From positions 620,001-684,000 of the forward strand of contig OY756146.1 of assembly GCA_963576785.1 (NCBI GenBank): DNA of 64,000 bases, given 5' to 3'. This DNA comes from Chlorophyllum brunneum (Eukaryota > Basidiomycota > Agaricomycetes > Agaricales > Agaricaceae). Every line of letters begins with the position of its first letter. Positions within the stretch are counted from its first letter, which is position 1. The notes under the pieces are model-generated. The model was given only the letters and a program-made list of their open reading frames with translations, was not told the DNA's origin and made no database searches. The position numbers and the translations under genes are program-made. Shown one piece after another: positions 1 to 9,233 of the stretch.

Positions 1-114
1 GTCGACCTCCTTCTCGCTCTCAAGCCGTTTGAAGGCTTCGTCTACCAACACTGAAAGTGTAGCAGGACGCCTATCAGCAGTCTTGTTCTTCTGAGTAAGA
101 GAAAATCTCTTACT

Positions 115-930
115 CTAGAAGCGCTCCGTAGGAGGGGAGGCCCGAGGAAGAGGAGGGAACTCCTCTTCGTAGGTCCTAACGGCCGGAGCTACTATTTCCT
201 CTGGAGGAGGAAGGTAGTACGGCCGAACCTCTCCGGGTTCAAGTGAGTCGCCCCGGGCGACAGAGTCCATGCTAGGAATCTTTACCACATGATACATAAC
301 CAAATTAAGTTTATTCCCAAATTTGGGAGAAATCAATAGGGCATATGGTGAATCATGCGGTAAAAGAAAAGAGAAGCGGACGCAGGTCGCGTTAATATCG
401 GGGTTACTATGTTTAGTGAACCATTTGCTTACCCTCGTGTGTCCCTCACAGGTACAACCTTGGGGGTGACCAGAAGGAACCAAAGGTACACCGGGCGGTG
501 TCACCGATCGTCCTTTCGGGGCGCGGGAGTGAGAGACCTTGTGCATCCGTCGATCATAACAATCAAGGGCACGTTTCTTCGCCATTTGCATAGGCGAAGG
601 ACCAGTGACGCGGTCGCGCCAGGTGGTCACCTGTTGGATCCGCAGTGAGTTTTCGAGGAGGGTGGTGAAACATAAGTTTCGTGCTTCAGCACGTACCTTT
701 TTCTCGAGCTCAGCACGAGCATTCTCTCGTGCCTGCTGGACCTTCTTGGGATTAACCCAAGTAAGCGGTTTTGGTCTCTCACTCACTAATACATGAGTGG
801 TCGGAGGAGCGGGAACGGGTCGAGGCGCATCCATGCGCCTCATCAAGTTGAAGGGGGTCATCCCCGGACCAGTGTAGTGACGGACCGCCGGTTCCGTGGC
901 AGCGGCGAAGCCCACCATGGCTTCAGCCAT
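115..930 (-). CDS. Retroelement ORF in frame after gag, unidentified product
   Basis: This is a 271-residue ORF starting 15 nt after the gag stop and in the same frame, so a single TAG separates it from gag. It is rich in Pro, Arg and charged residues, with a helical stretch near residues 60-105 and two Cys-His pairs around residues 155-180 (QGCTCEGH). I do not recognise a protease, integrase or polymerase motif. It ends in another TAG, and the frame stays open from 114 to 1 (about 38 codons), again in the same frame. It may be an element-specific Gag extension, or part of a Gag-Pol frame interrupted by nonsense mutations. Confidence 0.5.
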   Translation of the reverse strand: MAEAMVGFAAATEPAVRHYTGPGMTPFNLMRRMDAPRPVPAPPTTHVLVSERPKPLTWVNPKKVQQARENARAELEKKVRAEARNLCFTTLLENSLRIQQVTTWRDRVTGPSPMQMAKKRALDCYDRRMHKVSHSRAPKGRSVTPPGVPLVPSGHPQGCTCEGHTRVSKWFTKHSNPDINATCVRFSFLLPHDSPYALLISPKFGNKLNLVMYHVVKIPSMDSVARGDSLEPGEVRPYYLPPPEEIVAPAVRTYEEEFPPLPRASPPTERF

Positions 931-948
931 GTGGGCCTGGGGTTTACC

Positions 949-1812
949 CTAGCGCTTTTTGGGCTTCTTCTTCTTCTTCTGGATGTTAATCCAGGTAGGA
1001 GAAGGGGGAGAAGGCTGAGGAGGCTGCCCACTCAGATTGGCAGGGTGGCGTGGACCTCTCGCAGGCTGGGCCCTGGTATCGCCTCCAGGGTGGAAGCGGT
1101 TCCAGGGTGGTCCAGGGCGAGTCCTGGGGATATTGCCCTGAGGGCGAGTTTGGTAGTTGGCAGTGGCTGCGAAGGATGCTTGGGAGTTAGACATGTTAGG
1201 TCTTGACCCTTCACGTCTTGACCACTCAGCATTTATAGCCTGCTGAACTACCTCCCAGGTCATATCTACAACATCGTGATTATTCGCCAATGTTGTTTGG
1301 GCCACTGCATTCCAATCCGGTGGTAATGCGTTCAAAGCGATCATCGCGCCAAGAACTTCTGGCAATTTTACCTTAGCTGTTTCTAATTGAGAAGCCATTG
1401 TTCTCAATTCAGCTAGATCCATTGCTGGATCTTGATTCTCTGAAATGCGCTTTCGCAGCATTCTTTGGAGAATTGAATACACCGCGGCAGGAGAAGGTGT
1501 CCCAAAGCGGGTTTTCAAATCAGTCCAGAGGAATCCAGGAGCGTCATGCCCATGGAGTAACAGGGAATCAGGTAAGGTGCCATTAATAACAGCCAATGCC
1601 TGACCTCTCAATTGTTCTCTCCTTCTATCCTCCTCCGTTAAGGTGGTAGGATTTGCAGGAGAGAGGTCCTGGTCTGTCACAGTCCATCCGGACTGATCAG
1701 AACCAGTGACAGAAATGAGGGTTAGGGCATCCTGAAGCCTTCTAGACCAGAACGCATAGTTCTTTGGCCCATTGAGCTTAGGTAAACCAGCGACGATATT
1801 ATTCATAGACAT
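949..1812 (-). CDS. Copia-type Gag polyprotein
   Basis: This ORF encodes 287 residues and begins MSMNNIVAGLPKLNGPKNYA. It follows the pattern of copia Gag proteins: an N-terminal 'L.G..NY..W...M...L' segment (residues about 12-30), then a helical body with 'W..L...F' and 'L..L.....ME.A...' features. Residues 195-287 are a basic, Pro/Gln-rich tail ending in a lysine run. No CCHC zinc knuckle is present, which is unusual for a full copia Gag. It would form the particle that packages element RNA. It ends in TAG, and the downstream ORF is in the same frame. Gag identity is fairly secure; activity is unknown. Confidence 0.7.
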   Translation of the reverse strand: MSMNNIVAGLPKLNGPKNYAFWSRRLQDALTLISVTGSDQSGWTVTDQDLSPANPTTLTEEDRRREQLRGQALAVINGTLPDSLLLHGHDAPGFLWTDLKTRFGTPSPAAVYSILQRMLRKRISENQDPAMDLAELRTMASQLETAKVKLPEVLGAMIALNALPPDWNAVAQTTLANNHDVVDMTWEVVQQAINAEWSRREGSRPNMSNSQASFAATANYQTRPQGNIPRTRPGPPWNRFHPGGDTRAQPARGPRHPANLSGQPPQPSPPSPTWINIQKKKKKPKKR

Positions 1813-1958
1813 AATATCTTCGTCGAGTGTATTTCTTTCTAGAAGAAAATTCTTGAATCAGCAATGATCAAATACAAGGATAACTCTGTCAGGTGAAGCC
1901 CTATCATCCTATCTCGGTTAGAGGGGATGATAATGGTTTAACCATCGGTAAGGCTACC

Positions 1959-1971
1959 GGGGCCCATAACC
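1959..1971 (-). other. Primer-binding-site-like sequence
   Basis: Directly after the LTR end the minus strand reads GGTTATGGGCCCC. Its position, abutting the CAACA end of the LTR, is where a tRNA primer-binding site sits. The cognate tRNA was not identified. Confidence 0.4.
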
Positions 1972-2543
1972 TGTTGAGGAAACGACCGTAACGAGTTGTT
2001 TGCTGGGGGCAGCAGTAAACGCAGTGGGAGAGAACGTAGGGTCTACTCACCGAGATAATAAGCTTCTATCTGATACCTGTAGTAAGGTAATTCGGATAGA
2101 CAGATATTATTGATAAAGCGATCAACGTCAGTTGAATAGAGGCTAAAGTCAATGAGATCGGTTGAGGTGTTGTACTCAAGGAGATAGGCAATGATGAAGA
2201 AGTTGTTCGATTGAACAAGATGCAGAACTTAGGTCTGCTACATGGGGTTTATATACATATTGTAACATGTACGAGTCATACTACATGAAATACTAGCATT
2301 GCATGGATTGTTCCTTATGACTCCCTTTAACTGCGGCGTAGTGCCTACAGAGTACTGCGGAACGTAGTATCTAGTCATTGGTACTATGTAGAATAATCTA
2401 TCAAGTACTTATGACTCTCATCGTATGCAGAGCAACTGATAGGAAGTTACTATGGAATGAAGTTACTGGAAAGTAACGGATCAGTCTATTATTAGAATAA
2501 TGACTTCATAATCTATTTCTAGAATATGTCCGAAACTTCAACA
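1972..2543 (-). repeat. 5' LTR of the copia-like element (572 bp)
   Basis: Read on the minus strand the segment starts TGTTGAAG and ends CTCAACA, giving the short inverted ends TGTTGA/TCAACA expected of an LTR. It stops immediately before the primer-binding-like stretch GGTTATGGGCC. A TATA-like stretch (tatataaac) lies inside it, at about 2247-2256, as expected for a U3 promoter. The second LTR is outside the window, so the boundaries rest on the terminal motif and the adjacent site only. Confidence 0.65.
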
Positions 2544-2706
2544 CCTCCAGTATAGGATCTCTCAGAAATGTACCCAAATACTCTTTGTTAGACATAATAT
2601 CAACACTAGCTAGACTTTGTACCACTAAAATCGAAGTTTTGGCAAATCAATGATAGTAATAAGAGTAAAAGAAGGGATGTCTTGGAATATGACTGAAACT
2701 TCAACA
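2544..2706 (-). repeat. Terminus of a second, related LTR
   Basis: On the minus strand, position 2706 begins TGTTGAAGTTTCAGTCATAT, closely matching the start of the LTR at 2543 (TGTTGAAGTTTCGGACATAT). The similarity fades after about 25-30 nt. This suggests a related copia LTR end, either a truncated relic or a target into which the first element inserted. Confidence 0.45.
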
Positions 2707-4083
2707 TAAAGAGCTGCCAAATGGTGACTGGATTGCATGGAAGGTACTCTCCAGGTTTGTCCAGATGAACTGCACTCACAATGGTGTTTGACTTGGCCAA
2801 GTACTATACAGGATTTGCAATAGGCTTGGTATTGTGTATAAGGTGTGATATCTTTCTTATTGGTTTTCTTTCTGCTTAGTAACCTTCAATACAATTAGAT
2901 TGTACATATTGCTTGTGACAACACCAGAAATAATGGGACAATGTTACAAGAATTTGCATGGTACTATCTCTTGAAGACTGGGAAAAGATTTGACATAGCA
3001 AGGAGACACTTCCAGTGAGTGTTTTTACCAGTAAAGCCACAGCCTGGGGCTTCCAATGGCCTTGGCCCTGGCCTGAGTTTTATGAAGCCAGAGCTTTCCA
3101 AAGCCACAGCTTTCAGGCTAAGCTGAGCTAGCATATTACTAATTCTCAGGCACTAGTAGTGGATGTTTTCTAGTACATTAACATGCAGTAACAGATGGAT
3201 AATCTGACTTACTGATAATATAGTTAGTAAACAATGAAGTTACTAGTAGAGTTACTGTATAGTTGAGTAGAGCAAGGTAGAATAATTGAGTAGATTATCT
3301 AAAGAAACATAAGGGAATATATGCTGCTTTATATACTAAATGCCTAGGTAGCAAACCCTAAGACCTACAAGTAATAACTATGCATAATAAGTCAGTAATG
3401 ACTACGGAGTCCCTTGAAACACTGCAATATCATCAGTAGTGTCCAGTAGCATAATTGGAGTGACAGTGATCAGTCAGCTCATGAAATACATGAGTAAGAA
3501 GTGCATAATGTGAGTCAGGGTGCAGCCTCGATGACGAATATTAGATGAATAATATACTGAAGAGCTAGTCACATGGAATGCAGCTTAGAAAGTGCAAATG
3601 ACAACAGTGGATTTTGGGACTGGTGGACTTGATGTAGACATTGATTGGACTGATATCTAGTACTGTTCCCAAATTCTAACTGTAATTTAAGTTTTAACAC
3701 TGTTATAAATTGATTTTCTAGCAGTTACTAACATATCATATTCTAATGGTTATAAGCAGCTGTGAGAAATACATTGGACACACCAGCATACTAACTAACA
3801 GTTAGAAAGGCTAGCAAAAGTACATGTAAGCTCTCAACGGTTGTGTTGGATTCCCTTTTGAAAAAGAGCTCATATAAAAGATTGTGAGTTTCATCTGAGT
3901 GTTGACCGCTTAACCCATTTTCAATGGGTGGAGGGCATGACGAACTGAGACGAACATGCATGGATTGACCGATTACATTACATAATTGGTTTAGACATGC
4001 TACAGGTTGTGACAAAACGGAGAAAGGGGATCGAGGGAAAGAGTAAGGAAGCAAAGGAAGAGAACATTATATCTCCCACCAGA
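2707..4083. other. AT-rich gene-free stretch
   Basis: No ORF of convincing length or composition is present, and no splice-linked exons were found. The stretch is AT-rich with many short T/A runs and probably contains decayed transposon sequence. From about 4005 to 4083 it becomes similar to the sequence just 3' of the second tyrosinase (9090-9160, shared gaaaggggatc motif), so the tyrosinase duplication starts here. Confidence 0.5.
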
Positions 4084-6500
4084 TCACGCTTCTGTGTCTT
4101 TGGATTCTTTCGCGTCTTTGGATCCTTTCGTGTCGTTGGATTCTTCCGCGTCACTGGATTCTCCGGTCCGCTCCGCTGGCTCCTCCACCTTTGAATCCAC
4201 TATCATCCTGAACTCTGTCCAAGCTTTCTTGATAGTATACGTATGTTGCGTTCCAGAGACATCTGTGGGACCCTTCGGAGCCTTGCTGCCTTCCTCGCCC
4301 TCATCCTCGTCCTGGTCACTCGACCCCTCAAGACGCATGAGTTTTCCATGCAGCGTAAGTTCCAAAGACCCCAGTTGAGAACTGTCCGCCTTTTACGTTG
4401 GGTGAGCATGAAGATAATCAAGGACAGTAACGGTGTGGTACATACTCCGTCAACCCTGCAAGTCAATTTCCTGTCTTGCAAGTACTTGAGAACCTGATCG
4501 GGATGGGACCAGTCGTCATTGGTCCTCGCGGTAATGGTAGGGTTGTGTGTGGTTTCCCAATCGAGAGAACGAGCGAGAAGGTAAGTGAGAGGAACGTAGC
4601 CCTCTTGTCGGATCTCCTCGTGATTTTGGCAGTTGGTGCAAATCTCGGGTGAGAGACCGTGGAAAGCGTTGACCGTGCCGATGTAATAACCATCCTCGTC
4701 CCAATGCGTACCGTCGGCAAAGTAGAAGACGAGAGTGAAGCTTCCCTTTACTTCAAACTTCTTGAATGAAGCATGGATACCCCAATCGTACATCTCGAAG
4801 CTCTCGGAGAGGCGCTGACGCTTGCCGAAAAACTCAGCAAAGGTTTTCACGGCCTCGTTTGTCTCCCCTGCCTTTAACTTGTAACCATATAGATCGTAGA
4901 CGTAGGTGAACATCTCGGCAAAATTCCCAGCCGTCTTCAACGCCCGGAGGAAGTCTGTATCATCATCCTCGGTGATCTCTTGAACTCCTGCTCTGGCAAA
5001 GTCTGGGTATGAGTACCCGAGTTTGGCAGTATCTCTGAGAAGGTCGGAGGTCCAGGGCTGCCCCGACTCTTGATAGAACGGCTCAAGAGCTTTGTTTGTA
5101 AACGACGTATGAGAACGTGAACCAGGTAATGACATTGATTGAGTTTACATACGCGATTTTTCATCAACTGTGTCGCCCAGGTCCCGATCCAAGGTTGGTT
5201 CCCGAGTCTTGCCCTCGCTGACCCAGATTTCAGGATGGATGACTTGCCAAATAGACAGAAGACGATCGACGTTTGCGTGATGTAGCCAAAAGATCGGGTC
5301 GAAAGCTAAATCAATGCATCTGGAAATCAGAGGGCATACTGACACGGGGGAGGAGTGCTTACCAGCAAAGCCGAGATCGGTCATATGTGCACGTTCGATC
5401 ACCCCATTCAATGAATGACCTTCCCCAGCGAACATATGAATATCGTCGTGTACAGCCTCTAGACTGTTGTTGTACAGGCCAGCCCGGTCAAAGCGCATGC
5501 CGTTGTTGCTGAAATACTCCCAGTTGGTGTCAAACGAGAGCAACATCATAAGGGTCTTGTAACGCGTCTCCCCACCTACACGCTTGAATTTACTGTGGGA
5601 TGATAGTGGTTTGTCAGTCATCATGCATTGGCGAACGGGGAACTTTGTCCACTTACTCTAGCAGCCCTTGGACGTCTTCGTTTCGGCTGACGTCTGGATT
5701 TCTGACTGTGGTATCCCACCCAGAGAACCTCGTGAGTGTCTCTTTGAGATCCTTGGAAGTCTCCCCGGCAATCTCCTCGTCAGTGATGTAGTTTTCGGGG
5801 AAGTGATAACGAAGAAGGGGGTTGGGGACCTCCGTCTCTTGACCATCGTTTCCGATGACCTTGACGTTGTCCCCTCCAAATATCTCTTGAGGAGGATCGC
5901 GAATGTTTTCGGCCCAGTCCCAGTAAGGCTGACGTAGATCCTTTGCAACGTCGGTCCATTTGAGACCTTTGTAGGTGGCAGAATTGTATTCTTTCGCGAC
6001 CTCCACTGCATCATCTCGAAGGACTTGCTATCAATCACACCGCGAGCGTCAGCCATTTTGCGGTGGTATGAAAAAATATACACACCTCAAAAGCGAGGGC
6101 GTAAATCCTGTGCCATGTTGGGAAAAGGACCTGGCTGTGTGTACAGTAGCCGTATCGTCGAGCCTTCAAGTCCACGGTGGAGTTGCGCTTGGCCCATTCG
6201 GCGAACGGATAGCCGTGGATACCAGCGAGCTGGAAATAAGAATTTGGAAGCGTTATATCTCTTTCTTTCATCAGCGCTGGACAGACCAACGTTAGCCTCT
6301 CGAACAAAGGCAAGGATAAAGTGTGACTAACTGAGGGCACGGATGTAGAGAGACCAAATCATCTGATTCTTTGGTTGGATATTGGCATTATTAGAGTCAT
6401 CAGTCTTCCTCCTGGACGGAACTAACTCGGAAATGGGCAGACGGTTGTGAACACCCTCAAGAGGGACGATGGGAAAGGTAGAGGGATTGTCCGTGGACAT
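4084..6500 (-). CDS. Tyrosinase (polyphenol oxidase), copy 1
   Basis: A type-3 copper enzyme that o-hydroxylates monophenols and oxidises catechols to quinones, feeding melanin formation. Seven exons: 6500-6332, 6276-6086, 6027-5657, 5592-5363, 5305-5153, 5089-4446, 4389-4084, giving 687 residues. The CuA site shows His in AGIHGYPF and the Cys-x-His plus WHR pattern of YCTHSQVLFPTWHR, with the Cys expected to form the thioether bridge. CuB shows HDDIH and FDPIFWLHHANVDR. All six copper ligands are therefore present. There is no signal peptide, as in mushroom tyrosinases, which are cytosolic latent enzymes with a C-terminal lid. That C-terminal domain is present (residues about 370-660). The last 25 residues are a hexapeptide-repeat acidic/basic tail absent from copy 2. 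A TATA-like box lies about 50 bp upstream. Tandem paralogue of 9234-11610 with identical intron positions. Confidence 0.93.
4094..4165 (-). repeat. Intragenic minisatellite, 4 x 18 bp
   Basis: Four imperfect 18-bp units (plus-strand forms like gtgtctttggattctttc) sit just before the stop codon of tyrosinase copy 1. They encode ESSDAE, ESNDTK, GSKDAK and ESKDTE in tandem. The paralogous tail of copy 2 lacks them. Confidence 0.8.
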
Positions 6501-6548
6501 TCAGAAGAAAGGGCTTGACACCTGGGTAATTGGTGTGGACTACCCCAG

Positions 6549-6556
6549 TTTTTATA
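6549..6556 (-). promoter_or_regulatory. TATA-like box of tyrosinase copy 1
   Basis: On the minus strand the sequence reads TATAAAAA, 49-56 nt before the start codon. The aligned position upstream of copy 2 reads TATAAGAAG, so it is conserved between the duplicates. Confidence 0.45.
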
Positions 6557-6886
6557 CAGAGGGCGGTGGGTGAGAAAGTAGCTCGCAACGATCGCGCAGC
6601 GGATCTGGAGCTGTGAAGAATATGATACTCCAGTTCTTCCATTCAGTCCTTCTTCGGTTAGGCTGACCCAGCCCTTTGACTTTGGCACACTACGTCCAAA
6701 AGTGATCAATCAACTGGTGGGTTTACGTTGGGTTTGTTACCTTGTTCGCGGATCCGTCAGGATAGGAAACCCGATAAGGCCAGGTTCCGAACAGCGTACA
6801 TGCCTCTTCACTCGAAAAAGCTGAACCCTGGTAGAAGAACGATTATCGATGGATCATCGTATGGTTGTCCGGGGATTACATCAAGT

Positions 6887-7650
6887 TCAAGACGTGATTT
6901 TGGCCTGATAAAAGGAGTACTGCTGCCGTGATAGAATGCAAAGAACTTTCCGTATTTTCCCGAGATGATACGCCACAATAATTATACTGTACTCACTTGA
7001 GGCTCGTAATTCATCCCTTGCAATGTGGAACTTCTTTTCTCTCCCAACGAAGTACACAAGAATGGCGTGAGGGAATGGTCGGGCGGAATACCCGATGACA
7101 GTTTGAATGGAAGCAACGGTGATCCACAAGAACGCAACGCACTGGCTGCTACGTGCCCAGCAAACGAGGGACATGGAGAAGATGTACGAGATAGGATGTA
7201 CGTCAAGCACATCATTTCCGCTGCCAAGTCGCACGTGTAGGGTTGTCATTTGAGATAATCTCTGGTCGTGTAAAATATTACTAGGGAGTGCATCTACTCA
7301 CACGCATCTAGATACCCACCACCTGGCGGGTAGTGATGGACATGGCCAGTGTCATGCGGCGGTAGTCGTTCTGATACACCTGTCTGAGATGTCAGGCAGA
7401 GCCGAATAGTGAATATACCATAATATACCTCTGTACCAGTACGCAACAAATGGAGATTACCCACTTGCATTGGATCAGGCAGAGCTGGGCAGTCCGTACC
7501 GCATCCGGAGCAAAAGCGTTAACTGGGATTCGAATTGGAATGCCAGCTTTTTTTGATAGCACATCCACGGACCACAGATATCTGACTCGGACAAGGATTT
7601 CAGGCACCAATTTGACATGTACGGGAATTATCCTTGTCACTCTTATCCGG
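6887..7650 (-). pseudogene. Decayed unidentified gene between tyrosinase and PBN1, copy 1
   Basis: Reading fragments on the minus strand (for example FLWITVASIQTVIG near 7120 and YQNDYRRMTLAMSI near 7350) align with fragments in the same position upstream of tyrosinase copy 2 (ALWITTTSIRTVTG, YQNHHHRMAFVMAI). Hydrophobic segments suggest a membrane protein. No continuous frame or clean splice model joins them in either copy, so I treat it as a relic. Family not recognised. Confidence 0.4.
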
Positions 7651-7929
7651 GAAGGAAACTCGCTCCAAAGCTGCTCGGTATTGCTGATTCAGCACTCGCC
7701 CATGATCAAGCCTTCGATTCACAGGGTGATTGATTTATTTGCTTTGTTCTATTGCTCAGACGGCTCGTCCGGTGGTACTGGAACAATATATCGTGGGGTG
7801 CGGTTCAGACATTACATTTTATTGGTTTTCGCTGGATTACATAAAATAATCTTCGCTGGGATGGTGGGGCTACATATAATTCACAGGGGTCATGAAGTAT
7901 GACTATCATTGGGGCGGACCTGTACCTTG

Positions 7930-8115
7930 AGATCGCGTCCCTGGTGGCTGTGTCAAAGTTTGTCATGTCCATCTCAAACAAACAAAGCGAAGTGTTCACA
8001 GTTCGACCATCGAAATTATATCTAACTTCAATGGTTGATGTCAGCTTGCTCCGCTTAGTTTGATAATATCATTTTCTTCCGATGTTCACAACGTCTTTTA
8101 ACCTGATCCGATCCC
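7930..8115 (+). pseudogene. Relic of the PBN1 5' end
   Basis: This stretch aligns with 12790-12930, the promoter and first codons of PBN1. Shared blocks include ggctgtgtc(a/g)aagtttg, aacaaacaaagcg, TTGATGTCA(a/g)CTT and acgtctttt(a/g)acc. The ATG matching the PBN1 start (near 8038) is followed after five codons by TAG. The rest of PBN1 is absent. It is a hitch-hiked fragment of the tyrosinase duplication. Confidence 0.7.
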
Positions 8116-8496
8116 GTTTGACAAGCTTACGGTTGGGCTTTGAGTCGAGCAGCCGCAACCCTCCGGTGTCTCACTTCAACCCATGTCGTTTGGAAACCGT
8201 CTGCCATGATGTTACCGCACGTATTCCGATTCAGCGCCAAATACAGTTTAGATGATGTATATTCTGTCAACACCCGTCTTGAGAAAACTCACGCGTTCTC
8301 CTTAACTTGACGTTCCTTGATGGAAATGCTGCTGAGCATGGTGACTGTCAGGTCTTCTCCTTCCTACTGCCTTTGGCTTTTTGCCCTAATTCTCATTATG
8401 GTTTGTCATAGTATCCTATTAGGCTGGGTTGCTGACAAAGGCATGAACATGAATTTGAGTGGATGCAAGTGGAGTGGTGTTGCTAACCAGGTAGTC

Positions 8497-8812
8497 TTTT
8501 TTTTTGTTTTTTTCAGTCAACAATTTATATAGTGGTGCTCAAACGCAGTCTGCACATACATACATACAAAAAGTACAAGTACAAAAAGTTCAGAGAAGGG
8601 AAAGTAAACTAACCCCATGAGACTTGACATCGTCTAAATCAAAACCTAGAGCAATCTTTGGTATTTACGTTGTTTTGTATAAGTCCAGAAGAGAGAGAGA
8701 GAGAAAGAAATGGAAGAAGAGGAAACTACTGAGTCACAATCTCAAAGGGGGAACAACAAACTGTACTAGCATGTGGAGGGGCACTGCCCAGGCACCACAG
8801 GAATGATGAATG
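8497..8812 (-). mobile_element. SINE-like retroposed insertion, 316 bp, with 15-bp target duplications
   Basis: The insertion is flanked by perfect 15-bp direct repeats gctaaccaggtagtc at 8482-8496 and 8813-8827. It begins on the plus strand with a T-rich run (10 T, G, 8 T), which is a poly(A)-like 3' tail in minus orientation. A long target-site duplication plus a terminal poly(A) is the signature of LINE-type target-primed reverse transcription. No protein-coding capacity and no clear pol III A/B box were seen, so it could be a SINE, a truncated LINE 3' end or a processed retrocopy. Confidence 0.7.
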
Positions 8813-8827
8813 GCTAACCAGGTAGTC

Positions 8828-9233
8828 AAATTATGTTTGGCAGTGTGTCCTCCTGGGGCACTCTGACCTGGGTGAAGCTACAAGTCACAGTAATGGACAG
8901 ACTCATAGGAAACCATCCCACGGTCAGTATGAAGATTTTGCATCGGTATGCACTACTCGTGATAGCCCTCAAAGGGTTAGGTCCTGGAGGCGCTCGACGA
9001 AAGGACACCAGGACCAACTGGGGTAAACCTAAATCACATATATTGGTTGGTTATATTACAAGACGATCGATTCAGACGTGCTGTATTTATTACAAAAGAA
9101 AGAGCCCCGCAGAAAGGGGATCAAGGAAAAAACGGGTAGCGGAACAAGGAGAGAGAGCACAAAGAAGGGGTCACCGTGTATATGATGTTCCAGCAGACGC
9201 GTGGTCAAATCCCGAGCCCCCTCTGTTACGACA
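8828..9233. other. Intergenic stretch before tyrosinase copy 2
   Basis: No recognisable gene. The last ~140 bp (about 9090-9233) are the 3' flank shared with tyrosinase copy 1, marking the left boundary of the second duplication unit. Confidence 0.5.

Larger units (their letters stand above)
1..2543 (-). mobile_element. Ty1/copia-type LTR retrotransposon, 5' part
   Basis: A minus-strand element enters from the right with an LTR (1972-2543), then a primer-binding-like site, a gag ORF (949-1812) and further ORFs running off the left edge. No protease, integrase or reverse transcriptase is visible, so most of pol and the 3' LTR must lie left of position 1 if the element is complete. The gag protein has the organisation of copia/retrotransposon-gag (UBN2-like) proteins rather than a gypsy capsid. 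Copia assignment is by gag similarity recalled from family knowledge. Confidence 0.75.
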
